In this document: piece after piece, positions 35,232-42,502 of the stretch
Position numbering within the stretch: position 1 is the first letter of the stretch
Layout of the letters: the number at the start of each line of letters is the position of its first letter
Source: Rhodohalobacter mucosus
Lineage (GTDB): Bacteria; Bacteroidota; Rhodothermia; Balneolales; Balneolaceae
Assembly (NCBI RefSeq): GCF_003150675.1
Contig: NZ_QGGB01000002.1
Coordinates: 434,001-498,000, forward strand
Direction of reading: 5' to 3'
Length of the DNA: 64,000 nucleotides
The notes under the pieces: model-generated
The model's database searches: none
What the model was told of the DNA's origin: nothing
The model's input: only the letters and a program-made list of their open reading frames with translations
Made by a program: the position numbers and the translations under genes

Positions 35232-35394
35232 GAAAATCCCCTCTGGAGAGGGGATAGATTGCGGAGCGTTCAGCGGAGCAATCAGGGGTGTGTTCGCGGT
35301 TGGCTCAAAGCCCGGCGCTTGACACACCCCTCGCTAACCGAATCGCGCTTTGCGCTTTCGTTTTAGCTTTCCCCTCTCAAGAGGGGGATTTCAA
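35232..35394. mobile_element. Fold-back MITE-like element overlapping the 3' end of argF
   Basis: The ends are inverted copies: left AATCCCCTCTGGAGAGGGGA (about 35235-35254), right inverted AATCCCCCTCTTGAGAGGGG (about 35370-35390). Inside are a perfect 10-bp stem AGGGGTGTGT/ACACACCCCT and GATTGC/GCAATC. Everything nests into one long imperfect hairpin of about 160 bases with no coding capacity. The right end supplies the last codons of argF (FEIPLLRGES). Confidence 0.65.
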
Positions 35395-36349
35395 ATGCTC
35401 CTTTTGTTTCAATTTCCTTGGTCTCCCCCGCCAGAATCGTTGCGAAAACTCCTTTCGAGACTATCATCCGGTTCTGGGCCTGGCTGTACACCCACGAATT
35501 GGGATGGTCGATCACCTCGTCCGTCACTTCCACCCCCCGGTGTGCGGGAAGGCAGTGCATGAATCCCGTACTGCTTTTTGCTTTAGAAAAAAGCGCCCCG
35601 TTCACCTGATAAGGCTGGAAGTGCTTTATCTTTTCGTCGAACAAGTGCTCTTCACCCATCGAAATAAACGTGTCTGTGTAGATCACATCCGATTCAAAGA
35701 CTGCTTCAACGGGATCAGCCGTCTGCAAAAACGTACCCCCGTGTTCTGCAGCAAGAAACGAGAAGTATTCCAGCTGGCCTTCATTCCATGAATATTCGGG
35801 CGGGCCTGCAAATTTGAGCGTATGACCGAACTTCAATCCGATTTCGATAAGCGAGAACGCCACATTGTTGGCATCACCCACATAGCTTATGACCAGACTT
35901 TGCTCTTTACCGTATTTCTGTTGAAGGGTGTAAAGGTCAGCCAGCGCCTGCATAGGATGATGCTGGTCGCAAAGTGCATTTACGACGGGTATCGTCCCGT
36001 ATCCTGCAAGTTTTTTCAGTGTGGCATGGTTATAGACCCGTGCAAAAATAGCATCGCACCACTGAGAGACATTCATCATGGCATCTTTCAGTGATTCCCG
36101 GCTTGTAAACGGCACGGCCATGCTGCTTGAAAAAATGAGATCCGGGTTGATTTCAATCACCCGCCCACCCAGATGATTTATGGCTGCTTCGGTACCGACT
36201 CTTGTTCTGAGGGACGGCTTTTCGAAGACGAATGCAATATTTTTTCCTTGCATTACGGGCTCAGGGCTTTGGTGCAATTTATCACTCAGGTCGAGTATGT
36301 TTTGTATCTGACCCGGTTCAAGGTCGCCTATGGTTAACAAATGGTTCAT
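35363..36349 (-). CDS. argF: Ornithine carbamoyltransferase
   Basis: This 328-residue enzyme makes citrulline from ornithine and carbamoyl phosphate. The carbamoyl-phosphate site is FEKPSLRTRV (normally STRTR; Thr is Leu here), followed by HHPMQALADLYT and GDANNVAFSLIEIG. The ornithine side is YTDTFISMGEE and the catalytic loop FMHCLPAHRGVEVTDEV. It lacks the proline-rich insert of the succinyl/acetylornithine transcarbamylases of some Bacteroidota, so I call it the ornithine enzyme. The C-terminal tail after ILAGE (about 18 residues) is encoded partly by the end of a fold-back repeat. It lies about 100 bases after a leader-peptide attenuator. Confidence 0.93.
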   Translation of the reverse strand: MNHLLTIGDLEPGQIQNILDLSDKLHQSPEPVMQGKNIAFVFEKPSLRTRVGTEAAINHLGGRVIEINPDLIFSSSMAVPFTSRESLKDAMMNVSQWCDAIFARVYNHATLKKLAGYGTIPVVNALCDQHHPMQALADLYTLQQKYGKEQSLVISYVGDANNVAFSLIEIGLKFGHTLKFAGPPEYSWNEGQLEYFSFLAAEHGGTFLQTADPVEAVFESDVIYTDTFISMGEEHLFDEKIKHFQPYQVNGALFSKAKSSTGFMHCLPAHRGVEVTDEVIDHPNSWVYSQAQNRMIVSKGVFATILAGETKEIETKGAFEIPLLRGES

Positions 36350-36451
36350 TGTTTTATATCTGTTCTGTTCTAAGTATAAAAGTTGGGAAAAGGGATCGGA
36401 TAACGGGATTCAGGAGAGCCGGACCGTCAGATTTGTTAAAAAAGACAGCAC

Positions 36452-36487
36452 AAAAAAAGCCCACTCAGTTTTAAATTGAGTGGGCTT
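36452..36487 (-). terminator. Attenuator terminator in front of argF
   Basis: Minus strand: AAGCCCACTCA (36487-36477), 9-base loop, TGAGTGGGCTT (36467-36457), continuing into a run of seven Ts (36458-36452). The 11-bp stem is perfect. It lies between the leader-peptide stop and argF and nothing else is transcribed into it on this strand, so its purpose must be to stop argF transcription. Confidence 0.9.
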
Positions 36488-36534
36488 GTGATAAATCCCG
36501 GTAGTTTACACTACACACACTGTATCACACGCCC
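36482..36534 (-). promoter_or_regulatory. Antiterminator pairing of the arg attenuator
   Basis: GGGCGTGTGATA (36534-36523, including the leader stop codon) is complementary at 11 of 12 positions to TATCACAAGCCC (36493-36482). The last six bases of the latter are the 5' arm of the terminator. The two structures exclude each other. A ribosome at the leader stop codon would cover the first arm and favour termination; one stalled at the first Arg codons would leave it free. Confidence 0.75.
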
Positions 36535-36587
36535 CAGGGGCGGCGACGGCGAAGAGAAAGAGTCGGTGTGTGTGTATTTAATTTCAT
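36525..36587 (-). CDS. Arginine leader peptide (20 residues, RRRR)
   Basis: Start codon at 36587-36585, stop TGA at 36527-36525. The peptide reads MKLNTHTPTLSL, then four arginines in a row (codons CGC CGT CGC CGC), then PWGV. It sits 175 bases upstream of the argF coding region with a strong terminator and an antiterminator pairing in between. This is the design of amino-acid leader peptides such as those of trp, his and leu operons, here with arginine as the sensed residue, which fits the genes behind it. No clear Shine-Dalgarno sequence is visible, as is common in this phylum. A longer frame runs through it from the right (to 37082), but that is antisense to the HsdR-N-like gene. Confidence 0.8.
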   Translation of the reverse strand: MKLNTHTPTLSLRRRRPWGV

Positions 36588-36671
36588 GGCTTGTAAATTG
36601 CACCTTTGAAAAAAAAGATCCAAATCTTTTTTTAGCGCTTTTTGAGCCGCCATTTTTTGTATTTTTTGAAG

Positions 36672-37595
36672 ATGAAAAGTGTCGTAACTCCCCATTTTCC
36701 CCGCATCGTCTTCGAGAAGAATGAAAAACTTCTCTACAACCCTGTCCTCAAGAAACGATTTGTCAACCGTCCCGAGGAGCGCGTGCGCCTGCGCTGGGTT
36801 GAATATATTCTCAACCAGACTGATCATCTTAAATCGCGTATAGGCTTTGAACTTCCTGTTGCGCTCCCGCAAAAAGAGAATCAGCTTCGCGCCGATCTTA
36901 TTCTGTATACTCGTGACATGAAACCTCTGGCCCTGATTGAGTGCAAGGCTCCCTCTGTACGCCTGTCGCAGTCGGTGGCTGAACAGGCAGCCCGTTACAA
37001 TACGGCCGTCGGAGCGCCCTATATCTGCCTGACCAACGGCATTACCGACTTTTGGTTCAAAACAGACAGTGAAAAGCAGCATTCATCCGAATCGCCTCTG
37101 AACGAAATCGCATCACCAGACGAATTGAACATTCTGCGCGACAGTGCATGGTGGGCATCCCGTGGTTTTCTGTCCGATGAATCCGCCACACCGCTTAACA
37201 AGCGTTTGGTTGAGATTATGAATTATGCCATGTCCCTGGATGAAGAGCTAGATATTCGATATCTCAATTTTAAAGATTCACCCCTGCCCTACGGTTTGAA
37301 TCACTACTTTGCCCTTTTAAGAATGGACGCCGAATACAAGCTGGCCATTACAATCATGGGGAAAGAGGGAGAAGACCCCATTCTTGCAGCGATACTGAAC
37401 CGCGCGGGGAAAAATGAGGGACTGCTGATCATCAACCTTACAAAATGTTCGATGCAAGAGGCTGACTCAGGCCATCTGCTTGTGGCAGGTGATGAGAGTG
37501 TTTTTCCGGCCCACAACAAGCTTCCGATATTTACACATCGCTTCAATCCCAGCATTGTTGATAACCTTCCGGCTTTTCTGATGCGGTTTTTTTGA
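36672..37595 (+). CDS. Protein with type I restriction enzyme HsdR N-terminal nuclease-like domain
   Basis: Start at MKSVVTPHFP (36672), 307 residues; an ATG 10 codons earlier adds an unlikely hydrophobic stretch. The N-terminal half is a PD-(D/E)xK-type domain of the HSDR_N_2 group: RPEERVRLRWVEYIL, then QLRADLILY and LALIECKAPSVRLSQS, where D, E and K of the D-x(n)-ExK motif are visible. ICLTNGITDFWF follows. There is no helicase part and no methylase or specificity gene near, so this is a free-standing member, common in Bacteroidota, with unknown role. The C-terminal half is not recognised. It is divergent from the arg leader with only 84 bases between the two starts. Confidence 0.85.
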   Translation: MKSVVTPHFPRIVFEKNEKLLYNPVLKKRFVNRPEERVRLRWVEYILNQTDHLKSRIGFELPVALPQKENQLRADLILYTRDMKPLALIECKAPSVRLSQSVAEQAARYNTAVGAPYICLTNGITDFWFKTDSEKQHSSESPLNEIASPDELNILRDSAWWASRGFLSDESATPLNKRLVEIMNYAMSLDEELDIRYLNFKDSPLPYGLNHYFALLRMDAEYKLAITIMGKEGEDPILAAILNRAGKNEGLLIINLTKCSMQEADSGHLLVAGDESVFPAHNKLPIFTHRFNPSIVDNLPAFLMRFF

Positions 37596-37786
37596 TAACC
37601 AGCGTCAGTTTCCCGAGGGGATCCCACACATTAACTATATTTCGCCGCCTTAAAAAATCAATCCCTCCACAGGTAAGCTCTTTTTCTATTTTACCGGCTT
37701 ACATTCGCTGCGGATTTTACTATTATTGATGCTGATATTGAATGTTTTAACGATACCCAAAGAACCTTAAGTCAGAATCTGAATCT

Positions 37787-39124
37787 ATGTCTGCAGCCAC
37801 TCACCGTGAAAAATTACTCTCACTTTTTGACGACAACCAGGACGGCGTCATTTTTTTGAAAGGTGCCGATGTAATGTACAGGTACGGAACCGACTACGAA
37901 TTTCCATTCCGGCAGGAGAGTAATTTTTGGTACCTCGCCGGAGTGAATGAGCCAGAATATCAAATGGTGCTTGATCTTAAAACCGGTGAATTTCATCTCT
38001 TCCACCCGAAGCGTGATGCTCAGTTTGCAGTATGGCATGGCCGCGTGAAGACTGAAGATCAGATTCGCGATCTCTACTCACCGGATCATCTTCACGAACT
38101 GAATGATCTTCTGAAAGTATTGAAGGCCCTGAAGCCTTCGCTGATTTACTGCCTGAATGAAGAACAAGCCGAATTTATTGAGGATGTGGACCACGGTTTT
38201 ACCGTGGAAACCGAAACACTCCAGGATGCCATCACCTATTGCCGGTGCATTAAAACGGACGAAGAACTGGAGCTGATGAGGGAAGCAGCCCGCATCAACA
38301 ATATTGCTCATCTGGAGGTAATGAAAGCCATCAAGCCGGGAATGTACGAATATGAGGCCAAAGCCATTTTCGACTATCACCAGTTAAAAAACGGATTGCT
38401 TCAGCCGGCCTACAATGGCATTCACGCAGGTGGAACCAACAGCGCCATTCTGCACTATGTGGAGAACAATCATCAGATACACGATGGTGAGCTCTACCTG
38501 ATTGATGCAGGATATGAAAAAGAGGGCTACGCTTCGGATGTAACCCGCACCTATCCGGTAAACGGCACTTTTACGGGCGATCAAGCCGCTATTTACCAGG
38601 TTGTGCTTGATGCACTCAACAAAAGTATCGAACGGACCCGCCCCGGCGTGAAAATGGAAGACCTGCATATGGGCGCCTGCCGCATCATTTTACAGGGGCT
38701 GAAAGATGCAGGAGTGGTTAAAGGCGATCTGGATGAGATGATGGAAAAGAATATTTTCGCACTCTTCTTTCCCCACGGACTGGGTCACTTTCTGGGCCTC
38801 GACACGCACGACGTAGGCGGATATCCGAAGGGCGTTGAGCGCATCGACAGGCCCGGTATCCGATTCCTGCGTGTGCGCCGTGAACTCATGCCCGGCATGG
38901 TGATCACCATCGAACCCGGCATCTATTTTATTCCCGCTCTGCTTAAACCCGCACTTGAAAACAGCGAACAGTCAAAGTTTCTGAATGCAGAGCGAATTCA
39001 GAAACTATTCGGTTTCGGAGGCGTACGCATTGAAGATAACCTTGTGATTACCGAAGATGGAAACGAAAACCTGACGGACGTACCCAAAGAGATTAAGGAA
39101 ATCGAAGCCATGATGAAATCCTAA
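37787..39124 (+). CDS. pepP: Xaa-Pro aminopeptidase (aminopeptidase P, M24B)
   Basis: This 445-residue cytosolic enzyme removes an N-terminal residue before proline. The N-terminal creatinase-like domain (QESNFWYLAGVNEPEYQM) is followed by the pita-bread domain with metal ligands visible as D in LIDAGYEKEGYASDVTRTYP (two Asp), H in FFPHGLGHFLGLDTHDVGG, E in TIEPGIYF and E in GGVRIEDNLVIT. NGIHAGGTNSAILHY gives the substrate-binding histidine. Length is typical of E. coli PepP. It precedes a small membrane-protein gene by 16 bases, so the two are likely co-transcribed. Confidence 0.95.
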   Translation: MSAATHREKLLSLFDDNQDGVIFLKGADVMYRYGTDYEFPFRQESNFWYLAGVNEPEYQMVLDLKTGEFHLFHPKRDAQFAVWHGRVKTEDQIRDLYSPDHLHELNDLLKVLKALKPSLIYCLNEEQAEFIEDVDHGFTVETETLQDAITYCRCIKTDEELELMREAARINNIAHLEVMKAIKPGMYEYEAKAIFDYHQLKNGLLQPAYNGIHAGGTNSAILHYVENNHQIHDGELYLIDAGYEKEGYASDVTRTYPVNGTFTGDQAAIYQVVLDALNKSIERTRPGVKMEDLHMGACRIILQGLKDAGVVKGDLDEMMEKNIFALFFPHGLGHFLGLDTHDVGGYPKGVERIDRPGIRFLRVRRELMPGMVITIEPGIYFIPALLKPALENSEQSKFLNAERIQKLFGFGGVRIEDNLVITEDGNENLTDVPKEIKEIEAMMKS

Positions 39125-39140
39125 AAACCACTGCCGGCTT

Positions 39141-39662
39141 ATGCAATTTTTCCAGATATCCATCCAGCAAACCCCGAAAGAGCGCCGCATTCTGAATGCA
39201 CTACTAGCTTTAGCTACGGGAGTACTTACGCTTTCTTACCCCAGCTTTCTCTATCTGATCGCGGGAGGTTACCTGGTGGCACTGGGACTTTTATTTATAT
39301 GGCTGAAGACACCTGCACCCATCGCCGCCCTGCCCATTATAACCGGCGTCATCATCTTTCTGTTTCCGGAACTGATACCCATTACTATTGCAATCTTCCT
39401 GGGATTTTTTGGATTGATTCTCCTCCTCGCTTTTCAGTTTTCGATCATGGGCTTTCTGACGCTGATCATTGCCGTTCTGATTGCCATGAATCCGGATTCG
39501 GTAGCCTATTTTGTGGCGGCATTTCTGCTTCTATACGGACTGTCCGGCCTGATTCGGCTTTTTCGTGAAAAAAACGATGGCGGAGGATCCGGCCGGGTGG
39601 GACAACGAAGTCGATCACAGGGCAGAGACGATGATATAGAGGATGCAGAAATCATTGGGTGA
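39141..39662 (+). CDS. Small multi-pass membrane protein, DUF308/HdeD-like
   Basis: This 173-residue protein has about six hydrophobic segments between residues 18 and 140 (for example ILNALLALATGVLTLSYPSF and LPIITGVIIFLFPELIPITI), arranged as short paired helices as in DUF308/HdeD proteins. The C-terminal 35 residues are hydrophilic with a Gly/Arg/Asp-rich tail. The role is unknown; HdeD itself is linked to acid stress. It closely follows pepP. Confidence 0.75.
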   Translation: MQFFQISIQQTPKERRILNALLALATGVLTLSYPSFLYLIAGGYLVALGLLFIWLKTPAPIAALPIITGVIIFLFPELIPITIAIFLGFFGLILLLAFQFSIMGFLTLIIAVLIAMNPDSVAYFVAAFLLLYGLSGLIRLFREKNDGGGSGRVGQRSRSQGRDDDIEDAEIIG

Positions 39663-39715
39663 TCAGGATCAGTTTTACTATTTACAGCAACAGAATAGAC
39701 CCGCTGCTGTAACTT

Positions 39716-40498
39716 CTATGAAAGGTTTCGAAGCATCTCCTCCGCCTCTTCGAGCAGCTTTTCGTCACCCTTCATTTGCGGTTCAAGGCTGAGAAGTTCG
39801 TTAAGCACCTCTTTTGCATCGTTACCGCGGTCTGTTTTCAGGTAGTGTTTGGCGAGGTCCATACGGAAGAGAATATTATCACTGTTAAGTGATATAGCCC
39901 GTTTCAGGAACGCCTCCGCCTTCTCATTGCTGGCATCGGGCAACCCTTCGCCAAAAAGGCCGGCAGCCGCTCTTCCAAGGCCGCTTACATTGGCAACATC
40001 AGAGTGCCATACCCCATAGAGGTGCCAGACGGGAGCAAACCGGGGCAGCTTGTCCGTTGCCTGCTGCAAATGATCTTTAATTTCATTCGATGTCTCAATT
40101 CTTTCACCCGTATCGAGAACCTCGGTCATCCGGCCTTTTGCAACCGCCATGGCATAGTGTGCATATCCGGATTCAGGATGATACCTCAGGGCTTTTTGTG
40201 CAGCTTCCAGGGATTTGTCATAATACTCTTTTTGGTCCGCTTCACCGGCCTGACGGTATCCCATCCTTGCATAGATCACCGCAGTATTCCAGAGTGCTTC
40301 AAGATTTTGAGGGTGCTCTTCCAGTATGTTCTGATAGAGTTGCAGACCCTCCTCCTCATTGCCTGTCCTGAATAGTTCACCCGCTTTTTCAAGAGAGGTG
40401 TTCAGCGGTCCCGATTGCTGTGAGCAGGCCCGGCCGATCGATATAGCACTAATAAGAACGGCGAGAAGTGTTATTCGAAATAAATACCGGGTAATCAT
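39716..40498 (-). CDS. Exported TPR-repeat protein
   Basis: This 260-residue protein has a signal peptide (MITRYLFRITLLAVLISAIS, cut near RACS) and at least three TPR-like repeats: KAGELFRTGNEEEGLQLYQN, NLEALWNTAVIYARMGY and SLEAAQKALRYHPESGYAHY, plus a terminal pair around AISLNSDNILFRMDLAKHYL. TPRs bind partner proteins. The nearest neighbours are hemN (upstream on the same strand, 60 bases) and the DUF308-like gene (convergent). No specific partner can be named. Confidence 0.85.
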   Translation of the reverse strand: MITRYLFRITLLAVLISAISIGRACSQQSGPLNTSLEKAGELFRTGNEEEGLQLYQNILEEHPQNLEALWNTAVIYARMGYRQAGEADQKEYYDKSLEAAQKALRYHPESGYAHYAMAVAKGRMTEVLDTGERIETSNEIKDHLQQATDKLPRFAPVWHLYGVWHSDVANVSGLGRAAAGLFGEGLPDASNEKAEAFLKRAISLNSDNILFRMDLAKHYLKTDRGNDAKEVLNELLSLEPQMKGDEKLLEEAEEMLRNLS

Positions 40499-40558
40499 TT
40501 AAACCTCAAAACGTTTTAGGGTTCAGGCATCAGTCATGAAATGTGACCGTATCCGGTT

Positions 40559-41944
40559 TCACACGGTTTTTGAATAACGGATGCCTGACTGGGACATGTC
40601 GCTGTGTATATAACCATCGAAAAGCATGGCAACGTTTCGTAAAAACAACCGGCCCCGATCCGTTACAAGTATTCTCTCCCCGGTTTGCAGAATGAGTCCG
40701 TCACGTGAAAGCTCTTCAAACGCATCCCTGTTCCCGTCCATAATCGACATCAAAACTTTGTCGGAACGGTTCAGATAATCATCATATATCAGTTCTCCCC
40801 TGCACATGATGTCCATGATCATCTCTTTACGGACTTTATCTTCCTCGCTGAGCCTGAGTACTTTTGCAACAGGCAGCAGGCCTTCATCAAGTGCCTTGTA
40901 GTAGCGCCCGAGATCTTTTTCATTCTGATAATAGAGAGCCTCCCCCTGTGAAATCCCCGACATTCCCAGCGCAATCATCTCCAGCTCGGCCTTGGTGCTG
41001 TAGCCCTGAAAATTTCTGTGCAGGGAACCCTCGTCCAGTGCACGGCTCAGTTCATCCGTTTCCAGCGCAAAGTGATCCATTCCTATAAATCTGTACCCCA
41101 TTTCAGGGAGCGATTGAATGGCATGAACCAGCATATTGAGTTTTTCGTCTGCCGATGGAAACTCATTCTCATTCAGCAGTTTCTGCGCAGGCATAACGGA
41201 TGGAATATGCGCATAACTGTACACCGCAAAACGATCGGGACTCAATGCAACCACATCATCAATGGTCTGGCTGAATGTATCCGCCGTCTGCCGCGGCAAA
41301 CCATAAATCAGATCATAGTTTATACCTGTAACCCCTGCATCCCTCAGCCAGCCGGTAACCTCCGCAGTCTGCTCCAGGGGCTGTATCCGGTGAATTGCTT
41401 TTTGCACATCCTCATTCGTGTCCTGCACACCCAGTGATGCCCTGTTCATGCCAATCAGGGCCAGTGCATCAATATGATCCCGCGTACATCTTCGCGGATC
41501 AATCTCGACGCTGAATTCCGCCGTATCAGAAAGCTGGAAATAGCGCCTGATTATTCCCCCCAGTTTTTTAAGCTGATCCGGGTTCAGGAATGTGGGCGTA
41601 CCACCGCCGAAGTGTATCTGTTCAACCACCGAATCGGGGTGAAGGGTCGCTGAAACGAGCAGGGCTTCCTTTTCAAGATAATCCAGATACACGTCGCCGC
41701 GGTCCTGGTCACGGGTAATGACCTTAGTGCAACCGCAATACCAGCAAAGGGAAAAGCAGAACGGAATATGAAAATAGAGCGACAGCTTCCTTTTTCGGGA
41801 TACCCTTTCCAGCAGCAAGCCCTCAAATGAAGTACGGCTGAAACGATCCGTAAACTGAAGCGCCGTGGGATAGGATGTGTAGCGGGGCCCCGGCACATTG
41901 TACCTTGCAATCAGCGCCGCAAGAGAATTCTCTCTGGTATTCAT
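40559..41944 (-). CDS. hemN: Oxygen-independent coproporphyrinogen III oxidase
   Basis: This 461-residue radical-SAM enzyme decarboxylates coproporphyrinogen III without oxygen. The 4Fe-4S binding motif is CFSLCWYCGC (C-x3-C-x2-C, near 62-69), after YTSYPTALQF and YFHIPF as in true HemN rather than HemW. FGGGTPTFLNPDQL and the later GYSTKAELEMIALGMSGIS, the CPO-type C-terminal domain, support this. The gene lies 18 bases after an Rrf2-regulator gene with an operator-like site in front. Anaerobic heme synthesis fits the supply of heme for the nitrogen-oxide respiration genes nearby. Confidence 0.95.
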   Translation of the reverse strand: MNTRENSLAALIARYNVPGPRYTSYPTALQFTDRFSRTSFEGLLLERVSRKRKLSLYFHIPFCFSLCWYCGCTKVITRDQDRGDVYLDYLEKEALLVSATLHPDSVVEQIHFGGGTPTFLNPDQLKKLGGIIRRYFQLSDTAEFSVEIDPRRCTRDHIDALALIGMNRASLGVQDTNEDVQKAIHRIQPLEQTAEVTGWLRDAGVTGINYDLIYGLPRQTADTFSQTIDDVVALSPDRFAVYSYAHIPSVMPAQKLLNENEFPSADEKLNMLVHAIQSLPEMGYRFIGMDHFALETDELSRALDEGSLHRNFQGYSTKAELEMIALGMSGISQGEALYYQNEKDLGRYYKALDEGLLPVAKVLRLSEEDKVRKEMIMDIMCRGELIYDDYLNRSDKVLMSIMDGNRDAFEELSRDGLILQTGERILVTDRGRLFLRNVAMLFDGYIHSDMSQSGIRYSKTV

Positions 41945-41962
41945 ACTATTTACTCTTAAAAT

Positions 41963-42427
41963 TTATTGGTCTCTCAGAAGTTCCTCGAAATCTCCGTCTT
42001 CGGTAAGACGGAGGTTTTCCAGCTTTCCTTTCTCAGCCAAATCCTTCAATGTTGTATTCTGCAGCATTACCCGGATCGAATCGCGGGTTACCGCCCATTT
42101 ATCATGAAGCGGACAGGGATTTTTAAGCCCGCAGCCCGGCAGGCCCAATACGCACTCTGTGAGCAAGCGGGGCCCGTCGATTGCCAATACTACATCAATA
42201 AGGGCGATTTTACTCCCCGGCTTGGTCAGTTTCACTCCCCCTTTGGGTCCTTTAAATGATTCCAAAAGGCCGTCGGCCGTAAGCTGCTGCAGAATCTTCG
42301 TGAGAAAGTGAAACGAGATCTCCAGCTTTTCACTCATTATCTTGATCGGGGTAAATTCATCCTCATCTTTTGAAGCCAGATAGAGAGATGCTCGCAAACC
42401 GTATACACAGGATTTTGACAACAACAT
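41963..42427 (-). CDS. Rrf2-family transcriptional regulator with three-cysteine motif (copy 1)
   Basis: This 154-residue protein has the Rrf2 winged helix at the N-terminus (SKSCVYGLRASLYLASKDED, LEISFHFLTKILQQLTADGL, SFKGPKGGVKL) and a three-cysteine cluster site CVLGLPGCGLKNPC (C-x6-C-x5-C) as in NsrR/IscR. Such sites carry Fe-S clusters that react with NO or report cluster status. It is the first gene of an operon with hemN. A site matching AAGAGT-N6-TCTT lies 19-34 bases before its start, so autoregulation is likely. It is a paralogue of 51302-51751. Confidence 0.92.
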   Translation of the reverse strand: MLLSKSCVYGLRASLYLASKDEDEFTPIKIMSEKLEISFHFLTKILQQLTADGLLESFKGPKGGVKLTKPGSKIALIDVVLAIDGPRLLTECVLGLPGCGLKNPCPLHDKWAVTRDSIRVMLQNTTLKDLAEKGKLENLRLTEDGDFEELLRDQ

Positions 42428-42445
42428 GGTTTGGAAGGGTTAATG

Positions 42446-42461
42446 AAGAGTTTATTATCTT
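42446..42461. promoter_or_regulatory. Operator-like site AAGAGTTTATTATCTT before the Rrf2-hemN operon
   Basis: It shares AAGAGT-N6-TCTT with sites at 51264, 56528 and 56721. The distance from the Rrf2 start codon is 19 bases, in promoter or leader position. Confidence 0.5.
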
Positions 42462-42502
42462 AAAATAGTCTATTTACCGCAAGACCTCAACCGCGTGCTC
42501 AT

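Noticed and set aside
35363-36349. N-succinyl- or N-acetylornithine carbamoyltransferase
   Set aside because: The proline-rich loop typical of those enzymes is absent, and the GDANNVA and SMGEE motifs match ornithine carbamoyltransferase.
36525-37082. 185-residue minus-strand frame ending at the arg leader stop
   Set aside because: Most of it is antisense to the HsdR-N-like gene and has no family features. Only its last 20 codons, with their own ATG, make biological sense as the leader peptide.
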